In this document: positions 1-13,500 of the stretch, piece by piece | Position numbering within the stretch: the stretch's first letter is position 1 | How the letters are laid out: the number at the start of each line of letters is the position of its first letter | From: Agelaius tricolor | Taxonomy: Eukaryota; Chordata; Aves; Passeriformes; Icteridae | DNA: 64,000 bases | Assembly (NCBI GenBank): GCA_023055355.1 | Contig: JALJCS010000001.1 | Coordinates: forward strand, 22,383,881-22,447,880 | Reading direction: 5' to 3' | Made by a program: the position numbers and the translations under genes | Notes under the pieces: model-generated | Seen by the model: only the letters and a program-made list of their open reading frames with translations | What the model was told of the DNA's origin: nothing | The model's database searches: none

Positions 1-3000
1 AATCCCACAGCAGTAGGGAAAGGAAGTGGTGAGCCAAGAAATCACTTTCGACAATAACTCTGTAGTTGGTTTGATTTTGTAGGACTTGGCAAGCCACTTA
101 AGAAACTAAAAGGTTATCAAAACATCAAACCAGCTCTTAAAAGTTTATTTGTATGAATAGTTACTATTATTACTCAGTTTCAGATTTTCAACGTTTTTCT
201 ACTGTTATTTTCCATTCTGCCCGGTTTGTATGTACATTCCAGCTCCCTTTCCCCCACACCTCTTAGGCACACACAGCCACTCAGTCAAATCTGTAAGATG
301 ATCTAAAGGTGCTCACAGAGTGCACCTGAGAGCCAGGGGAGAGAAAACATCTGCTACAGTCAACTCAGTTTCACAGCTGCAACAGTCTTTAATCTCACCT
401 GACAATAAAAGGCTGAATATTTAAGTTCCTAACAAACACTAACAGGACATAGTTAGCTATGTCTGTTACTCAGGCACAACACCACACATGCTGCCATAAG
501 TAGGGACTATTCCTACTACCCCTCTGATTAAATTTCAGTAGAACTAGCCATAACCTGTTTGAATTCAACCCTGCGTCTGCAGATCATGCATGTGAAGTTG
601 ACATATATTCTACCTATTTCTGTCTTTTGGCACTTTCACTCATTAAGCAGACAAGTAGTGATCACACTTTATAAATAATTAATAATATTAATTTGATTCT
701 CCTGCGTATTTTTAAAGTCACTTCACCAAAATGTACAGTCACCAGAATTAGGAGTTCTCAGGACAGCATGGAAGACACAAAAACCCCCTACATTCACAAT
801 TAACAGAATTGCTTCCATTTTCTAAAAAACATTATCTATCTCAGAAACTCCAAAAATAATTTTACCACAAGGCCCTGATGAGAGTATGTGATTTTATTAG
901 GTTTCACAATAAAGCTTAACAGTGTATTGAACAACAAGCTCAAATGCATGGACAGCTGTGGAAGAACTGAACACAGCCAGTGCCAGTACCGACAGTGTGC
1001 CTTGATGGGGTACTGGGGAGGGGATAGAAGAGACATAAAAGACAGCCATTGGTTACAGAGGCATAGTTATTACTTAATGCACTCTGCTTTCAAGGTGAAT
1101 CTTTAAATTGAACGAATCTAAATAACAGAGGGTTCTAAAGAATAAGAAATTGGGTTTGAAGCAGCATTGTGAAGGTATCCAGCAGCACCATAACAAAGTC
1201 GTTTCTTCAGGGGCCGGTTGTAGCTTCAAAGGAAAGATTTGCCTAGGGCAGAAACTCAGCACAGAACCTGCAACCTTGATTTTTAATTAGGCAAATTTTG
1301 AAAGCAAAACTCTTCCCTACTCCAAAAAAAGAAGTTTCTTACTTTAAGGTACATGAGATGATAAAATAATTGATCATTTGTAGTTGGTGATAACAACAGC
1401 TACAATATTTAGCTATTTGTTTCCAATGCAGTACCTCTGGTAACATTAATAAGAGCCTTGCTGCCCAAACAGCAGCACCTCACATTTCACAAGGTTTGCA
1501 GGACAAAAGCCACCTTTACAATTAGATTACACCTCCATTTTCAGAAACCTACTCACGGGCAGGCTCTTTACATATTAAACATATAAAATACCTGCAAACA
1601 CCACCTTGTTACCTTTTGACACCATGAAGTGAGCAAACACAGCAGCAGCAGAACTCAAAAAAAAACGAATGGCTTCCTCAAGGAAAATATAAGTCCTCTT
1701 TGGTCTACTAAAATAGTTAGATTTATACTACAGCCTTTGCATGAGAGCAAAAGCAGAAGGATGGGAGGCAAGGCACATATGGGCATACTTCCCTGAATTT
1801 TCACAATAATTTAGGGAGCATAATAATGCTAAGATGTCTAACTCTCAGTTTTAGCAGAAAAGGGTCAAAGCAACAAAAAGGTGGCAAGGAAGGTGAAAGG
1901 GCAGACAGGGAAAGAAGGATTGCACATTGGGAATAAACTAGCCTAAAATTAAGTATCTAATCATTCTGCCTAGTCTAAAACAGTTTGAAAAACCCAGAGT
2001 TTCAGGTAGCAACAAGCATTTTGTCCATGAAAATGAAGCCAATTCAAAACACTTGAAGAGGCTTCAAAAGAAGAACAAAGAGTGACATTACTCTAAGGGA
2101 AAGCACTGAACCTTTCAGCATTTGAATGAGGGAAGGTTAACAGCTGGTTTTCTCGAGGCAGCACTGTAGCAGGCAGACACCACTCTGGGCTTCAGCAGTG
2201 GGAGAACGAGTCTGCAAACCAACCAACACCATTTTAAGTCAGTGTGTTTAAGCCAGTCTTGCACAGGATTAGTCAAGCCAGCAGTTACAATGCCAGTGGC
2301 CCATTACTATCCACACCTATTTTCTGCTGAAACCAAAGCAGCTACCTTAGGGTTAGAATGGAAGATTATTTTCAGGCAAAACTCTGCATGGTGCTGAATC
2401 AGTTACAGCCTTGTGCCCAAAAGCATAGCATCTTCAATGCTGGCCCTGAAAACCAAAACCCATTTTAGGAACAAGCATGCTATGTCATCTACTTAGCTGC
2501 ACCAAGGATACTTACACATTGACTGGATTTCTCCATGATGAGAGCTTTAGGGCATATGGAAGCAGAGAAGGAGGGAAATGACAGTGATGGTGAGGAAGGA
2601 AGGGAGATGGTGCTTTAAACCAAAGGCAGGGACATCATCTCCAGCTCACAGATACATCTACACACTTTTGTCTCATATTCATATGCATTTTGTGTATGCA
2701 TTATAAAACCAAATAAAATATTCTCTGGGCTTAGAGCAGGTTTTCATTTGCCTCCCAATTTTACAGACCCCTAAAAATATATGCTAAAAAGCAGCATACT
2801 CAGGATAAGGCTAAGATTGTGACGTGAGAATCTGGAAGAAGGAATGCAGAGTACAAAGACACCTGAAAGAATCTGGCTCCCTTTTCTACACAATAATTAA
2901 ACATGAACTCTGAGCCCTGTGATACTGCTTACACAGGAGCATTGCAGCTGTGTGCAGCTACTCCCTGCATACATCTTCAGCTCAGAGAATCCTGTGGTTT

Positions 3001-4447
3001 TGTCATCATTAGAACCCTGATTCTCCCCAATTCTGCTTCAAAGATCTGGACATGTTCAGCTCACACCTGGGATGCTTACTGAAACTGCTCAGAGAGAGCT
3101 AAGGAGACCTGGTACCACCAAGGGCTGCAAAAGCTTCATTCTGGTCAAGCATCTTTTCCAGTAGCTGTTCATTAGCACTACACTAGAATGGAGATATTGA
3201 GAAAATCTTTCTTGATCCATTTTCAACATCTCTGCAGGCTCACTCTGTCAGAATAATTCACAAAATCCATGCACACTGCATCCATTTAGTGGCTACTAAC
3301 TTAGTTAGCACCTACTAACAGGTGCTACAGATAGGTGGTCTTTCCAACATGTCTCTCTGATATGTATACAGAGTGGAATACAGGCTAAATTCTGTACTTA
3401 CAACTGAGGAAAGAAGATACAATGAATATGAAGTCAGAGCTTAGAAAACCTTGTGTGCTATAAAAACAACCATAATACCTAATGTATACAGCCCCCTAAG
3501 GAGAAGTTATCAACTTATGCACACAATTACAATGAAACAGGCAAAGAAAAACAAAAACCAGTCCCAATAGCTAGGTTCAGTCCAACAAGAAAAAGCAACC
3601 AAGAAATACAGACCTCAAGGGATGAGCCACAGGTTTTTGATGCACGTTACAAATGCATAAATTGACCATGCATCAGTAGCTCATGCACAAACTAGGGACT
3701 ACATAAGGAACTATCAAAAGGCACAAGGGATTTGGCACAGCAAAAAGGAAACGAGCCGTTACAGTCTGCATTAGCCACTGTCACACTGCTGAATAATGCA
3801 TCATCTTAAAAGTATTTGGTAAGGTGGTAACTAATCAGCATTATCAAAACAACCCAACAATTCTTCTGGTCTCTTAATTAGGCTTGCAAAAAAATCCGTA
3901 TGGTCCTTTACTGTTTACAGACGGGTATTATCCTGGGATTCTGGAAGACATTATTTGCATGACTCCAAAATAAGCTTGGCTTCATTGCTGCTTCTCTGTC
4001 TTGGCAAGGGATTTCAATTCTGAATTCTCAGGGAAGGAGAACAGTCGTGTGTGTCCCCAGCTCCCATTTCAAGTAAGAGTTCAAAAGTAAGAATTTCTAC
4101 CATTCTATATTTTCAGTATCCACCAGACTGTTCAACTGAAAACACATCAACTTGTCCTTACCCCAGAACAGCAACCATGATTTCATTTTTGAAAAACAGG
4201 CCCCCATCCTATTGAATGCTACCAAACATGTACCTTATCCTTTAGCTCAAATACATTTTGCATGACCTTACATGAATTGCTTAGATAAAAGCCTTTTTTT
4301 CTTCTACTTTTGTTATTTTAAAGCGCAGATGCATTTGAGTCATTTTCCCCTTTTGTTTCATATCCTTAAGATCCGCAGCTTCAAAGACAAAATGTCAGCA
4401 TGCAGTCGATTTATGACTGAATTCTTGAAGAGACACTGAAGAATTAC
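1..4447 (-). other. RPS6KC1: RPS6KC1 intron 8 (incomplete)
   Basis: AT-rich intron sequence running off the left edge. I looked for the next conserved exon and found none. The three short open frames near 836-1262 overlap one another on both strands and look random. No mobile element was recognised. Confidence 0.7.
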
Positions 4448-4540
4448 CTTGTCAATCACCCCAAGGACTCTGAAGGTCTTCAGTTCCTCGGCAGGGCTCC
4501 TTAGGTTCCAAGAGGGCCTTGAACTTAGTGATCCTGGAGG
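4448..4540 (-). CDS. RPS6KC1: RPS6KC1 coding exon 8 (start of kinase-like region)
   Basis: Encodes residues 319-349: PPGSLSSRPSWNLRSPAEE followed by LKTFRVLGVIDK, almost identical to human. The FRVLGVIDK segment is the first strand and glycine-loop equivalent of the kinase-like domain. It uses the acceptor TTCCATTAG. The nearby CCAG three codons further on would give a stop and is not used. The donor is GTAATT. The next expected exon (human VLLVMDTRTEQTF) was not found to the left. Confidence 0.94.
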
Positions 4541-7500
4541 CTAATGGAAGATATCAAAGATTATACATCAATCAGGGTGGTACTTGAAGGAAGACTGCCT
4601 GCTGAAGCAAATGCCAGGCCGAAGGAAACTAAATTTATCATAAATCAGAGAGACTGAAGATGAAAGGAGAAGTTTTCTGTTTGTCCTTAGTGGGGGGAAA
4701 AAAAACAACTTGCAAGTAAATAAAAGTCAAGATAACACTGAAAACAAAAATTTAAAAAAGAAAAGAGCAATGAATTTTTATATTTTCTATGCTTAATGGA
4801 ACCCAGAAATTGATTACTTAGTTCTTACCACATAATAATAATCAATCAAAGCCTTACAGGTATTCTGGGTACAAAATAATTCAGAGATCACTGAGGAGGA
4901 GAAAGCAAATTAGAGGCTTTTTAAGCCTGAAGAACATAAAATATAGAATTATAAATGGGGTTCTCTTGCTCTCTGGTGAGCTGTATGAAATCTTTTTAAT
5001 AATAAGGTGCACAACAGAAATTATTCCTAAAGCTGCCTTAGAAAAAAGTAACTAGCTATGTATCATCAATCTAGAAATTACCACCACACCAAGAAAATTG
5101 GCAGGTGCTAACTATTCAAGTAGTTAATATGCTAATATACATAGATATTTGTCCATACTATGTTTTGTAGTTTCTCAGAGCAAATTCAAAGCTTGCATGC
5201 CAGAGGGGGAAACAACATTTCAATTGGAAGTCTTTTGGGACAAAGATCAACATTTTAAGCATCCCATATACCTCTGGCATGTGAACAAATATTTTCAGCA
5301 GTTTCTAGTTGCCAACTGAGAGAATTTATTAGATCTTCCTCCAAAAATTCAACATGTAGCTTCTAGTAGAACCACAGACCTGTATCTCTTCCTCACAAAT
5401 AAGGCAACTTCATTTGCAGAGCTGCTGAATGCCAAACTCCTTTGAAACATAACCTGGCCTCCCCAAGCAGATTTCTGTCACACAAAGGTGCAAAGAAAGA
5501 GGGAGGTCAGAATTCTGAGGCAATATTTAACTGCTATGTCACAAAGGAAAATGGTTGGTAAGCAAATACACTGTGGATTAAATGCTTAAGTATCAGGAAA
5601 AATCAAAAATTTCTCCCTTGTGATGAGAAACTCCAAGATCCTGGCAATTTCCTGCCACCCTATTTTTCCCCCCTCAGACATCCTTACTGTGCTTTAGCCT
5701 CCAAGGCTAAAGCAACTCCTTGAAGCCTTCCCCATTCACTCAACAACACTCTCTCCTTCCAAATTCCTTCCTAAATATCAGTATGTATTTAAGTACTTAT
5801 TGCCCACAAAATCCAAAAGAAAGGACCATAGACACATGTTCAAAAAGCTTGGAGAAAAGTGTGCTTTTCTGGGCTCAGTGTTTGGGAATTTCTTAGTTAT
5901 TTTCATTTTTTTTGTATGGATCTAATAATTGTTTTGTCACATAAACCCTGCCAAGCAGGAATACCAACAGCAGTTAAGAGAAAACAGCCCAGATTCTACA
6001 ATCTAAAACTAAAGGCTTTAACAGGAAGAATAAAAAAAAGAAAACTCTACTTGAACTTTTTTTCTCCAAACCTAATTTCAGTTCCACATTTCAGTGAGCT
6101 GTTGAAAGTATTTTGAGAGTAGGCAATTTTTCTGCAATAATGAAAAACTTCCTTTGAAACAAAGAGTTGTGCTAACACAGTTTATTCATGACAAGATTTC
6201 AAAAGCATTCTAAGGAAGACATTTAAAGGAAGAGAACATTTCCTAATCCTCTAGACTACTATAAAAGACTTTCACTTCTATCTGCTTGCTATTACATTTT
6301 ATAACCATTCCTCAATAATCACACTTTTAATATTTTCTCTTATGAATAACATTTCAACCATGAATTAAGTTCATACATCTCTGCAGAAGTTAATAGTTGT
6401 CTAATAATGCTATACAATCAGATTTCTGCACCCATCCTGTCCAAAGAGCCAAAAAGACCCAGTACATATATTTTAGGTCTTTCTCTAAATGTGATCAGTG
6501 GTGGCAGAGTCGGTAATAGTGTGTATACACACTGATTTTTATATGTGTGCTCTACAGTCACTTCTTACCTTAAAGGGATTTACAATGACATCCACAGCTC
6601 CCAGCAGACTCTCCATTTTTATCAGTTTTGCTCTTTACAGTACTTTGGTTTCACTGTTTCAAAAGTCTAATAGAAGAGCCCAATGATGGGAAGGCACCAC
6701 ATTCTGTTGTGAAGCAGGCTGGAAGCAAACTCTAAATTCCCAGAACAATTCCCAAAACTACAGCAATTAAGCACTCTATGAAACAGCCTGCTCCTCTGAA
6801 TAGAGTAAAAATCCAAGCTCAGCATCTAGGCAGCAAGAAGAAAAATAACTAAAAACCCTCACTCTCATCAAAAAACAGAGGAACAAAAAAATACAGGAAG
6901 GAGGATAACAAAAAAAAAAAGCTTCATTTGCCTTTAGAAATGAGACAAATATTCTGAACAAACTGTCAGGCTACCTCTGTCTGCAGAAGGCCTTCAGCAG
7001 CCTGTCCAAATGTTCAGCATGCTGCTCAGGTACCCCTGGATCTTCTCTGTTGTGGTCATGCCCTCTCTATTTCCAGACTACACTCTGAGCAGCACAGCTG
7101 GATTTATCCAGAGTTAGGACAGGCATCACCAGATCCTCTCCCACCATCACCTTTAACCATGTGTAGATTTCCAGAGGAAAAGGCTGATGCTGATTGTGAT
7201 GCTCCTGCAAGGACACCCAGCAGCCTGTGGCCACTGCTTGCCTTTGGAAAGCTCTGGTTCTGTAAGCTACACGAGGAACATGGGCAGAGCCCTTGCCTCA
7301 CTTTGGCATCACTGCCAGCAGGGAGAAGAGCAGAGGGAGACAGAGAATTCCACCAGTCAAGTAAGAGAAAGGGCATTCCATGTTAACCTCACTTAAGGCA
7401 AGAGCACTATCCCTAGCCCAGTGACACAAACACCATTTGATGGGAAATCATGGAATATCCTGAGTTGGAAGGGACTCACAAGGATCCAGCTCCTGGGCTC

Positions 7501-10500
7501 GCACAGGGAAACCCCAAAAACCACACCATGTGTACATCCCAGGCTGGGGGCACCCCAGCATCTGTGGTGGGGTTCCTTGCACCCTTTTCCTCCTGGAATG
7601 CAGTGAAACGTGAGGAAGGGTGGAGTCCTGGTCCTTCCTTGGTTGCTCAAAGCAATCCACGTGCTCAAGCAGTGATGCCCCTTGCACTGGTCTCTCAAAG
7701 CTTTCCCAACACAACTGCTGTTTTCCCTGGATTTCCCTCTAATTAAATATTTGATCTTTATTTTCCCCTCTTCATCCTTTCACCCAGAAAGCTCTGCTAA
7801 TTTAGCTGCTAATGCTGCCACCTTTGACATCAGTCACCACAGATCCTCAGGATAAGAAAAGAGAACTTTCATGTACACCACCAGTGCAGATCTGCACATC
7901 AAAATCCAATCTCCCCTTGCCACTCAGAGATCTGAGTCTGATATTTCAATATCTGTCTACCAGTAGCATAGCCAGATCTTCACTTGCAGCAAGGAGATGC
8001 CTTGTTTTGATGCAGATACACTAGAATCTGCCTCATGGCTGTGACAGTGCTTCCAGCTCTCCTGGTATGGCAAACTTCCTGGCCTCTTCCTCCTTCTGCA
8101 CCAGGAGAAAACCAGGTTGGTTTTCTGCCTGCATCTGAACCAGACAGAACTACAGTGTGCTTCAGGAGGCCCTCAGTGAGCACCAGCTGGGGAATGCACT
8201 TTTCCTGAAGCTGGGACACACCTTGGATGTGATCCTAGAAGTTGAGACTGAATCTCTTATGTTAAATTTATATCTCACAGAACTACAGCAGTGCATTTTC
8301 TTTACACTTCATGTAATTTTCATGCACATTTAATGAGAATTTTAGGAAGATATATTATGGAAACCACAATGACTGCTTCTTCTGTTCAGGCATCAGGCTT
8401 GCATGTACCTCTTGTTACTAAATTGCTTTGAAAAATCAAAAATAATTGACATTGAGAAAAAGACAACAGCTTTCATTATGGTGCAAAAAGAAACAACTCT
8501 GAATATGCGAAGTTAAGCGTAAGTAGAATCAGAACTTATTTCAAAGAGGGAATAAAAATACGCTTTATAAGAACGACCAAAGTTAAAACTGCCCCACAGC
8601 CTGTACAAGCAGCTGTGCTGGGCTTTGCAGCTGACAGCTATGCAAGACTCCAGCTTTCTGATGGTCAGGCCAGTGGGATTTAGAGGCTGTTGCTGCAGCT
8701 CCCACTCAGGCTTGGAGATGGCTCCCCAGAAACACTACTAATAAAGGGGGCAGAGGAGAAAATGCAGCTCGAGAATCTGCAAAATGACCCAGTGCTGCTC
8801 TTACACAGTGCTCTGCAGCACTTGTCCAAGACACAGCCCTTGAGGCTGCTGTGCTGCACCAAAGGAAGAAGAAGAGGACAGCATTTGCTGCAGGTTGTTT
8901 TTCCAGAAGGTTCACTTGCCTGTTTAAAAGCTCCAGAAGCTGTCTCCACATCTACTCTTATGGGTCACACAAGGCTTTTCTCAATGTTTACAAGACACTC
9001 AGATGAGTCCCCAGCTCAAGGGCACATCTGAGTCAGTTCCCTATCTTTCTTTTAAGCCCTCTACCCAAAACCTTTCTTTAACAATGCCAAGGATTCTCCA
9101 AATACCATCTTCTTGTGCTCCTCTCTCGACCACTTGAACTTGCAAGCAGCAGGGTGGTTGCTAAGGAGGCTATCCTTGAGAGCTGCACTGCTGAAAAGTA
9201 ACAAAGTAGTTGTTCTTCATTCAGTTTCCATGACATCAAAGACAATTTTGCTTCTCAGCTCTAAAATACCAGACTTTTGCCTCTTTAGGGAGGTTTGGAA
9301 GAGGCGAGGGCCTGGCATTTCCAGCCACGAAAGAATGGCTCACTTCCTCCTTGCCTGGGCTCCCAGAGAAAAGCCAGGCTCTGTGCCTTATCTTCACCTG
9401 GTGTTCAGATGGCAAAGGGCACATTTAGTGGGCACAGTCTTTTGAGACTGCTGCAGGTAGCTCAGCACATGGCTGGCATCCCAGGCCTTTGGGAGATCTG
9501 ACAGGCTGAGCAGTGCAGGACAATAACTGAACCTGCACTTCTGAGCTTACCCCTTCCCTTGATGGACAGTTCTCTGGCCTGATGGAGGAGAAGGAGGTAA
9601 ATTTCCATGTTTAGGGCACCACAGGAAACACAAAACCACCTCCGGCAGACAGAGGCGACAAAGCAGTTCTGCCCCGTGACACAGGTCATGAACAAGAGCA
9701 CTTTGCCCTAAATGCCCATGCCCACTCACTAGCCAGATCTCTTCCTCCAAGGTGCAAATGGTCTCAGCACCCCCACTCCCATGGCATTCCCTGCAGTGAA
9801 CCATGCTTTCCATAACAAAACTGCACTCTGCCACTCCTAACAGGGGTCCAGGTACTGCACTAACTGTGCCCATCATGCACGGAATGTCTTTAGGAGACGG
9901 ACACAAAGTATCTGCAAGTTGCCACTGGTATCTCCCAAGAATCACACTGCCTATAGATGGAGGTTCTTCCAATGCACTTATCACTGTCCATATGGAGTGG
10001 AATAATTCATGCAAACTCCAATATATACTATCTTGGGAAGTAAAAATAATAAGCAGTAACTTAAGTGCAAGAATTCAGGCCTGCTCAGCAACCAACACGT
10101 GGGAACAGTCACATTCCTCATTTTCCTTAGACATTCAGCAAAAGCACAGAGCATGCCAATTCTTTGTGGTCTCTACCACTACCTTCACAATAATTTTGGG
10201 AGTTAAGTCCTTCTCCCAAGTAACTTTCAGCTATGAACAAGAAACAAGCTGGTCCTCAACACAACCATCATGACCCATAAGCATGACCCATCCGCCCTCA
10301 ATATCAGCAAATTCCAAAATTCTAAGATAAAAGTAAAGTTTATGCATTATGAAGAGCAGCAAATAAAGGACATTAGAACACATGTACAAACTTTTGGAAA
10401 AAACAAGGCTAACTCATGGCTGCATGGCCTTTTTTGTAAACAGGAGAATCAGCCAGGTGCAACATTTTGTAGAAAACAAGATTTGCCATGATTTGTCAAT

Positions 10501-13500
10501 TTTGAGTTTCAACACAGAAGGAGAATGGTTTTTTATTCTATCTGCTTTTTTTTTATTGTCTTATCCCAATTAAATCTGCTTTTCTTTGGATCTGCAAAGA
10601 AGGCATGTGTCTTATTCAGTACAGCATAAAAGAGGAAATACTTTACCTCTCAAGCTCACACAGAAAAATGCAACCTATTTCTTCCTCCTTCTCAACCACA
10701 GTTAGTTTTTAAACTTATAAAAGGCAAAAATAGGTTGTTCGTGGATTTTTTTCTCTTGTTCTTCAGTTTCCAAACACACTGAGGATTCCATTCAATATAG
10801 CTTCTTCCCCATTTTCAGGGGTGTTTGACCCAAAGAAAGAATACCTAGTAGGAGTTCGTATCTGTCCAAAATATTAAATTGTTCAAAGTACAGTTCATAG
10901 CAACAGCAAGACTCCAAGCCTCACAAAATATATCCCATTTGGAACATCCTCAAAATTGTACTTGTGGGCTCTCAACATGAAATAATCTACCCTTAAAAAA
11001 TCAGTGTCTTTGCTTTTTAAATTTACTTATTAGATAGACAGCTTTTAGAAGGCTTCCAATTTTTGCAGCAGTTGTCTCCTTAAAGCATTTTTAGATCTGT
11101 GCAAAGTAAGAAGCAATAATCTTCTATCCCTTTTGTTATCCCTTGATATTAGAGAGTCAGGAAGTTTGCAGCTTTTATACTTACTGCAATAGGGCAGTCA
11201 TTGACAATAACACAGTTTAACATGACTGCAGTAAAAGTCTAAAGTAGAAATAGATAAATCCTAAAGGAACTGTTTAAGGAAGGGCAAGTTAGATATTTAT
11301 GGAGGGTGTCTTAGAACAAGCTTTGTTTGTCTGTTGTACAAGCACAGATGAAGGTGTTCTGTTCAAGAAATTAGCACAGAAACTTCTCAAAAATCAAAAA
11401 GGAACTGATCCCACAAGCATATCCAAGAGAGACATTTCAAAGGATCAGGAAGAACCTTTGCTCTGTTTCAGACTTGTTCTGTGGAAAATTAATCTGATCC
11501 CCACTACCCTGTGCTTGACTCACTTGTGATACTTCACTATGTGCTAGGCTAAAGAAACCAACAGGATTCTCACTCCCCACAGGACCACCCAGCATTCTCA
11601 TGGAAAAGTCAAATGAAATGTTACACTCTAGAGTGGTTTTTTCCTTTACCTTTAGATTCTTCAGCATGATGAAAAATGTCTACATCATCAACCGTGAGCA
11701 GTAGGAAAGCATATGAAAAGCAGTCCTGTGTTAAACCAAGCACTCCTCGTAAAATTATGAAGAATCAGAAAGAATGGCAACTTAACAGAAACACAAAATA
11801 CTCCTCCAGCCTCCCAAAAGAGAAATTCTAGACAGCTTTTGAACCTTAAGCTAGAATATGCTTTGCTACTTAATTATAACAAATTCTGAAAAAAATTAAT
11901 TCAGAAAAAAATTAATTAAAGCCTACCATAGAAACAGATGCATCTTCAGAGGTTTTATGGTAGAGACTGGAAATTTTTTCAGCACGCATGAGGTATTCTG
12001 CAGTCTTCCTTTTCACTGCTTCTCGACGAGTTGGACTTGATTCACCTCAATGGAGAAAAAAAAAGTCATGTTTTCTATAAAGAGAGAGGTACTAAGTAAT
12101 CAAAGCACATGACTACTTTGAGTCTACCTTTTTGATTTCCTTTGGGTTATTCATAATCAAACCTAAAGATACACATCTTCTAAAAATCCAGTACTGTGAT
12201 CTCAGAGTTCTACAAAAATAACAAATTAAGCCTTGCTATAGACTACAGTAAATCAAAAGCCTTTCCTAAAATTTCTGTTATTTGGTATATGTTCCTATAG
12301 TAACATAGATAAGAACTGAAACAAACCACTGATCCAAACCCTGCATTCCAAAATGCGAAATCAATTAGGAAAGACAGAATAAGATCATTACAACAAAACA
12401 ACAAACTTATTTTTTCCTCAGGCTGTCGCCCTGTTCTTCTAAGCCTTCTGATGTTTGCATTTTTTAATGGAGTTTCTCACGCACTTTTCATGTAAATAAT
12501 AACTATTTTGCACTACTTTCTAGAAGAGGAGAGAATTAATAGACTCTTAGTTTGACCAGTGTGGTCGGAGAAGTAGCAATTTCGTCCTCCAATCCATAGT
12601 TACTTTTAGAATTCTATAAATATCAAAGTCCAAAAATAAACGTGCTTTTTTGCCTTAGACATCTCAGCATGTGAGTGTTGTTCATTTCATGTCATATTGA
12701 GACATCAGGTGTCCAGTATGGACTCTCCTAATTATACATGAAGTCTAGAAATGCTATTGAAAGCAAGAAGGCAACTGAGGAGAGGCAGTAAGAACTCCTG
12801 CTCTCAGCTTTTCTATGCTAGACATTCCTTGACTCTTGTCTTGGGGTAACACGGGAAGAGAGCAATAAGCACTTGCACCAACTACTTCACTTTCCAGATG
12901 GCTAAACAACCAATGTATTATTTCTGATCTACCCTAACTCTTAGTGAGAACCACATGGCACCACACAAACACTGAATTCACTCTGAAGCTTTCAGTTTGG
13001 TTTAGGCGTTCACATCCTGAGCGGTGTATTGCTGTAACTGACTCAACCTGTGATGGCAACACCCAACCAACCTCAACCACCCAACAAAGATAAGAGACTG
13101 TGAGACACAACTGTTATAACAGAGAAATGAGATTATTATGCTGAAAAAAGACAGGGACAACTGTCCCAGAAGAAGACTGAAGGACCGTAGAGACTTGATA
13201 TGGCCCTGAAAGTCTCTCCCAGCCCTAACTGAGGCCATCCAAGACTTGCAGAAACAAAGCCTTGACTGTGACAGGCTCTGCACTGCCAGGTGCAAGCCAG
13301 CACCTCTCAAACTGATGCTCAACAGGGCAAGGAACTGCAAGGATATCTGCCCAACAGCTACTCCACATGAAAGACAAGGCAAGGAACTGGAGAGGCAATA
13401 AATTAAACACACAAATACACAAACCCCAACCAACGGCAGATAACAGATATTAACAAAGACTGGAGCTCGTAAGACACTGATCACCTGGCCATGAAAGGAA

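Noticed and set aside
1..4447. Search for the next RPS6KC1 exon
   Set aside because: No segment matching the expected VLLVMDTRTEQTF region was found on the minus strand, so it probably lies outside the window.
8680..9031. Overlapping open frames of 80-113 codons on both strands
   Set aside because: They have no family resemblance and no start or splice context, and sit in a moderately GC-rich intronic stretch.
9547..10273. Two overlapping open frames of about 155 codons on opposite strands
   Set aside because: They are antisense to each other, have no recognisable domain, lie in an intron and show no splice signals that fit the gene. Mirror-image open frames of this kind are usually due to composition.
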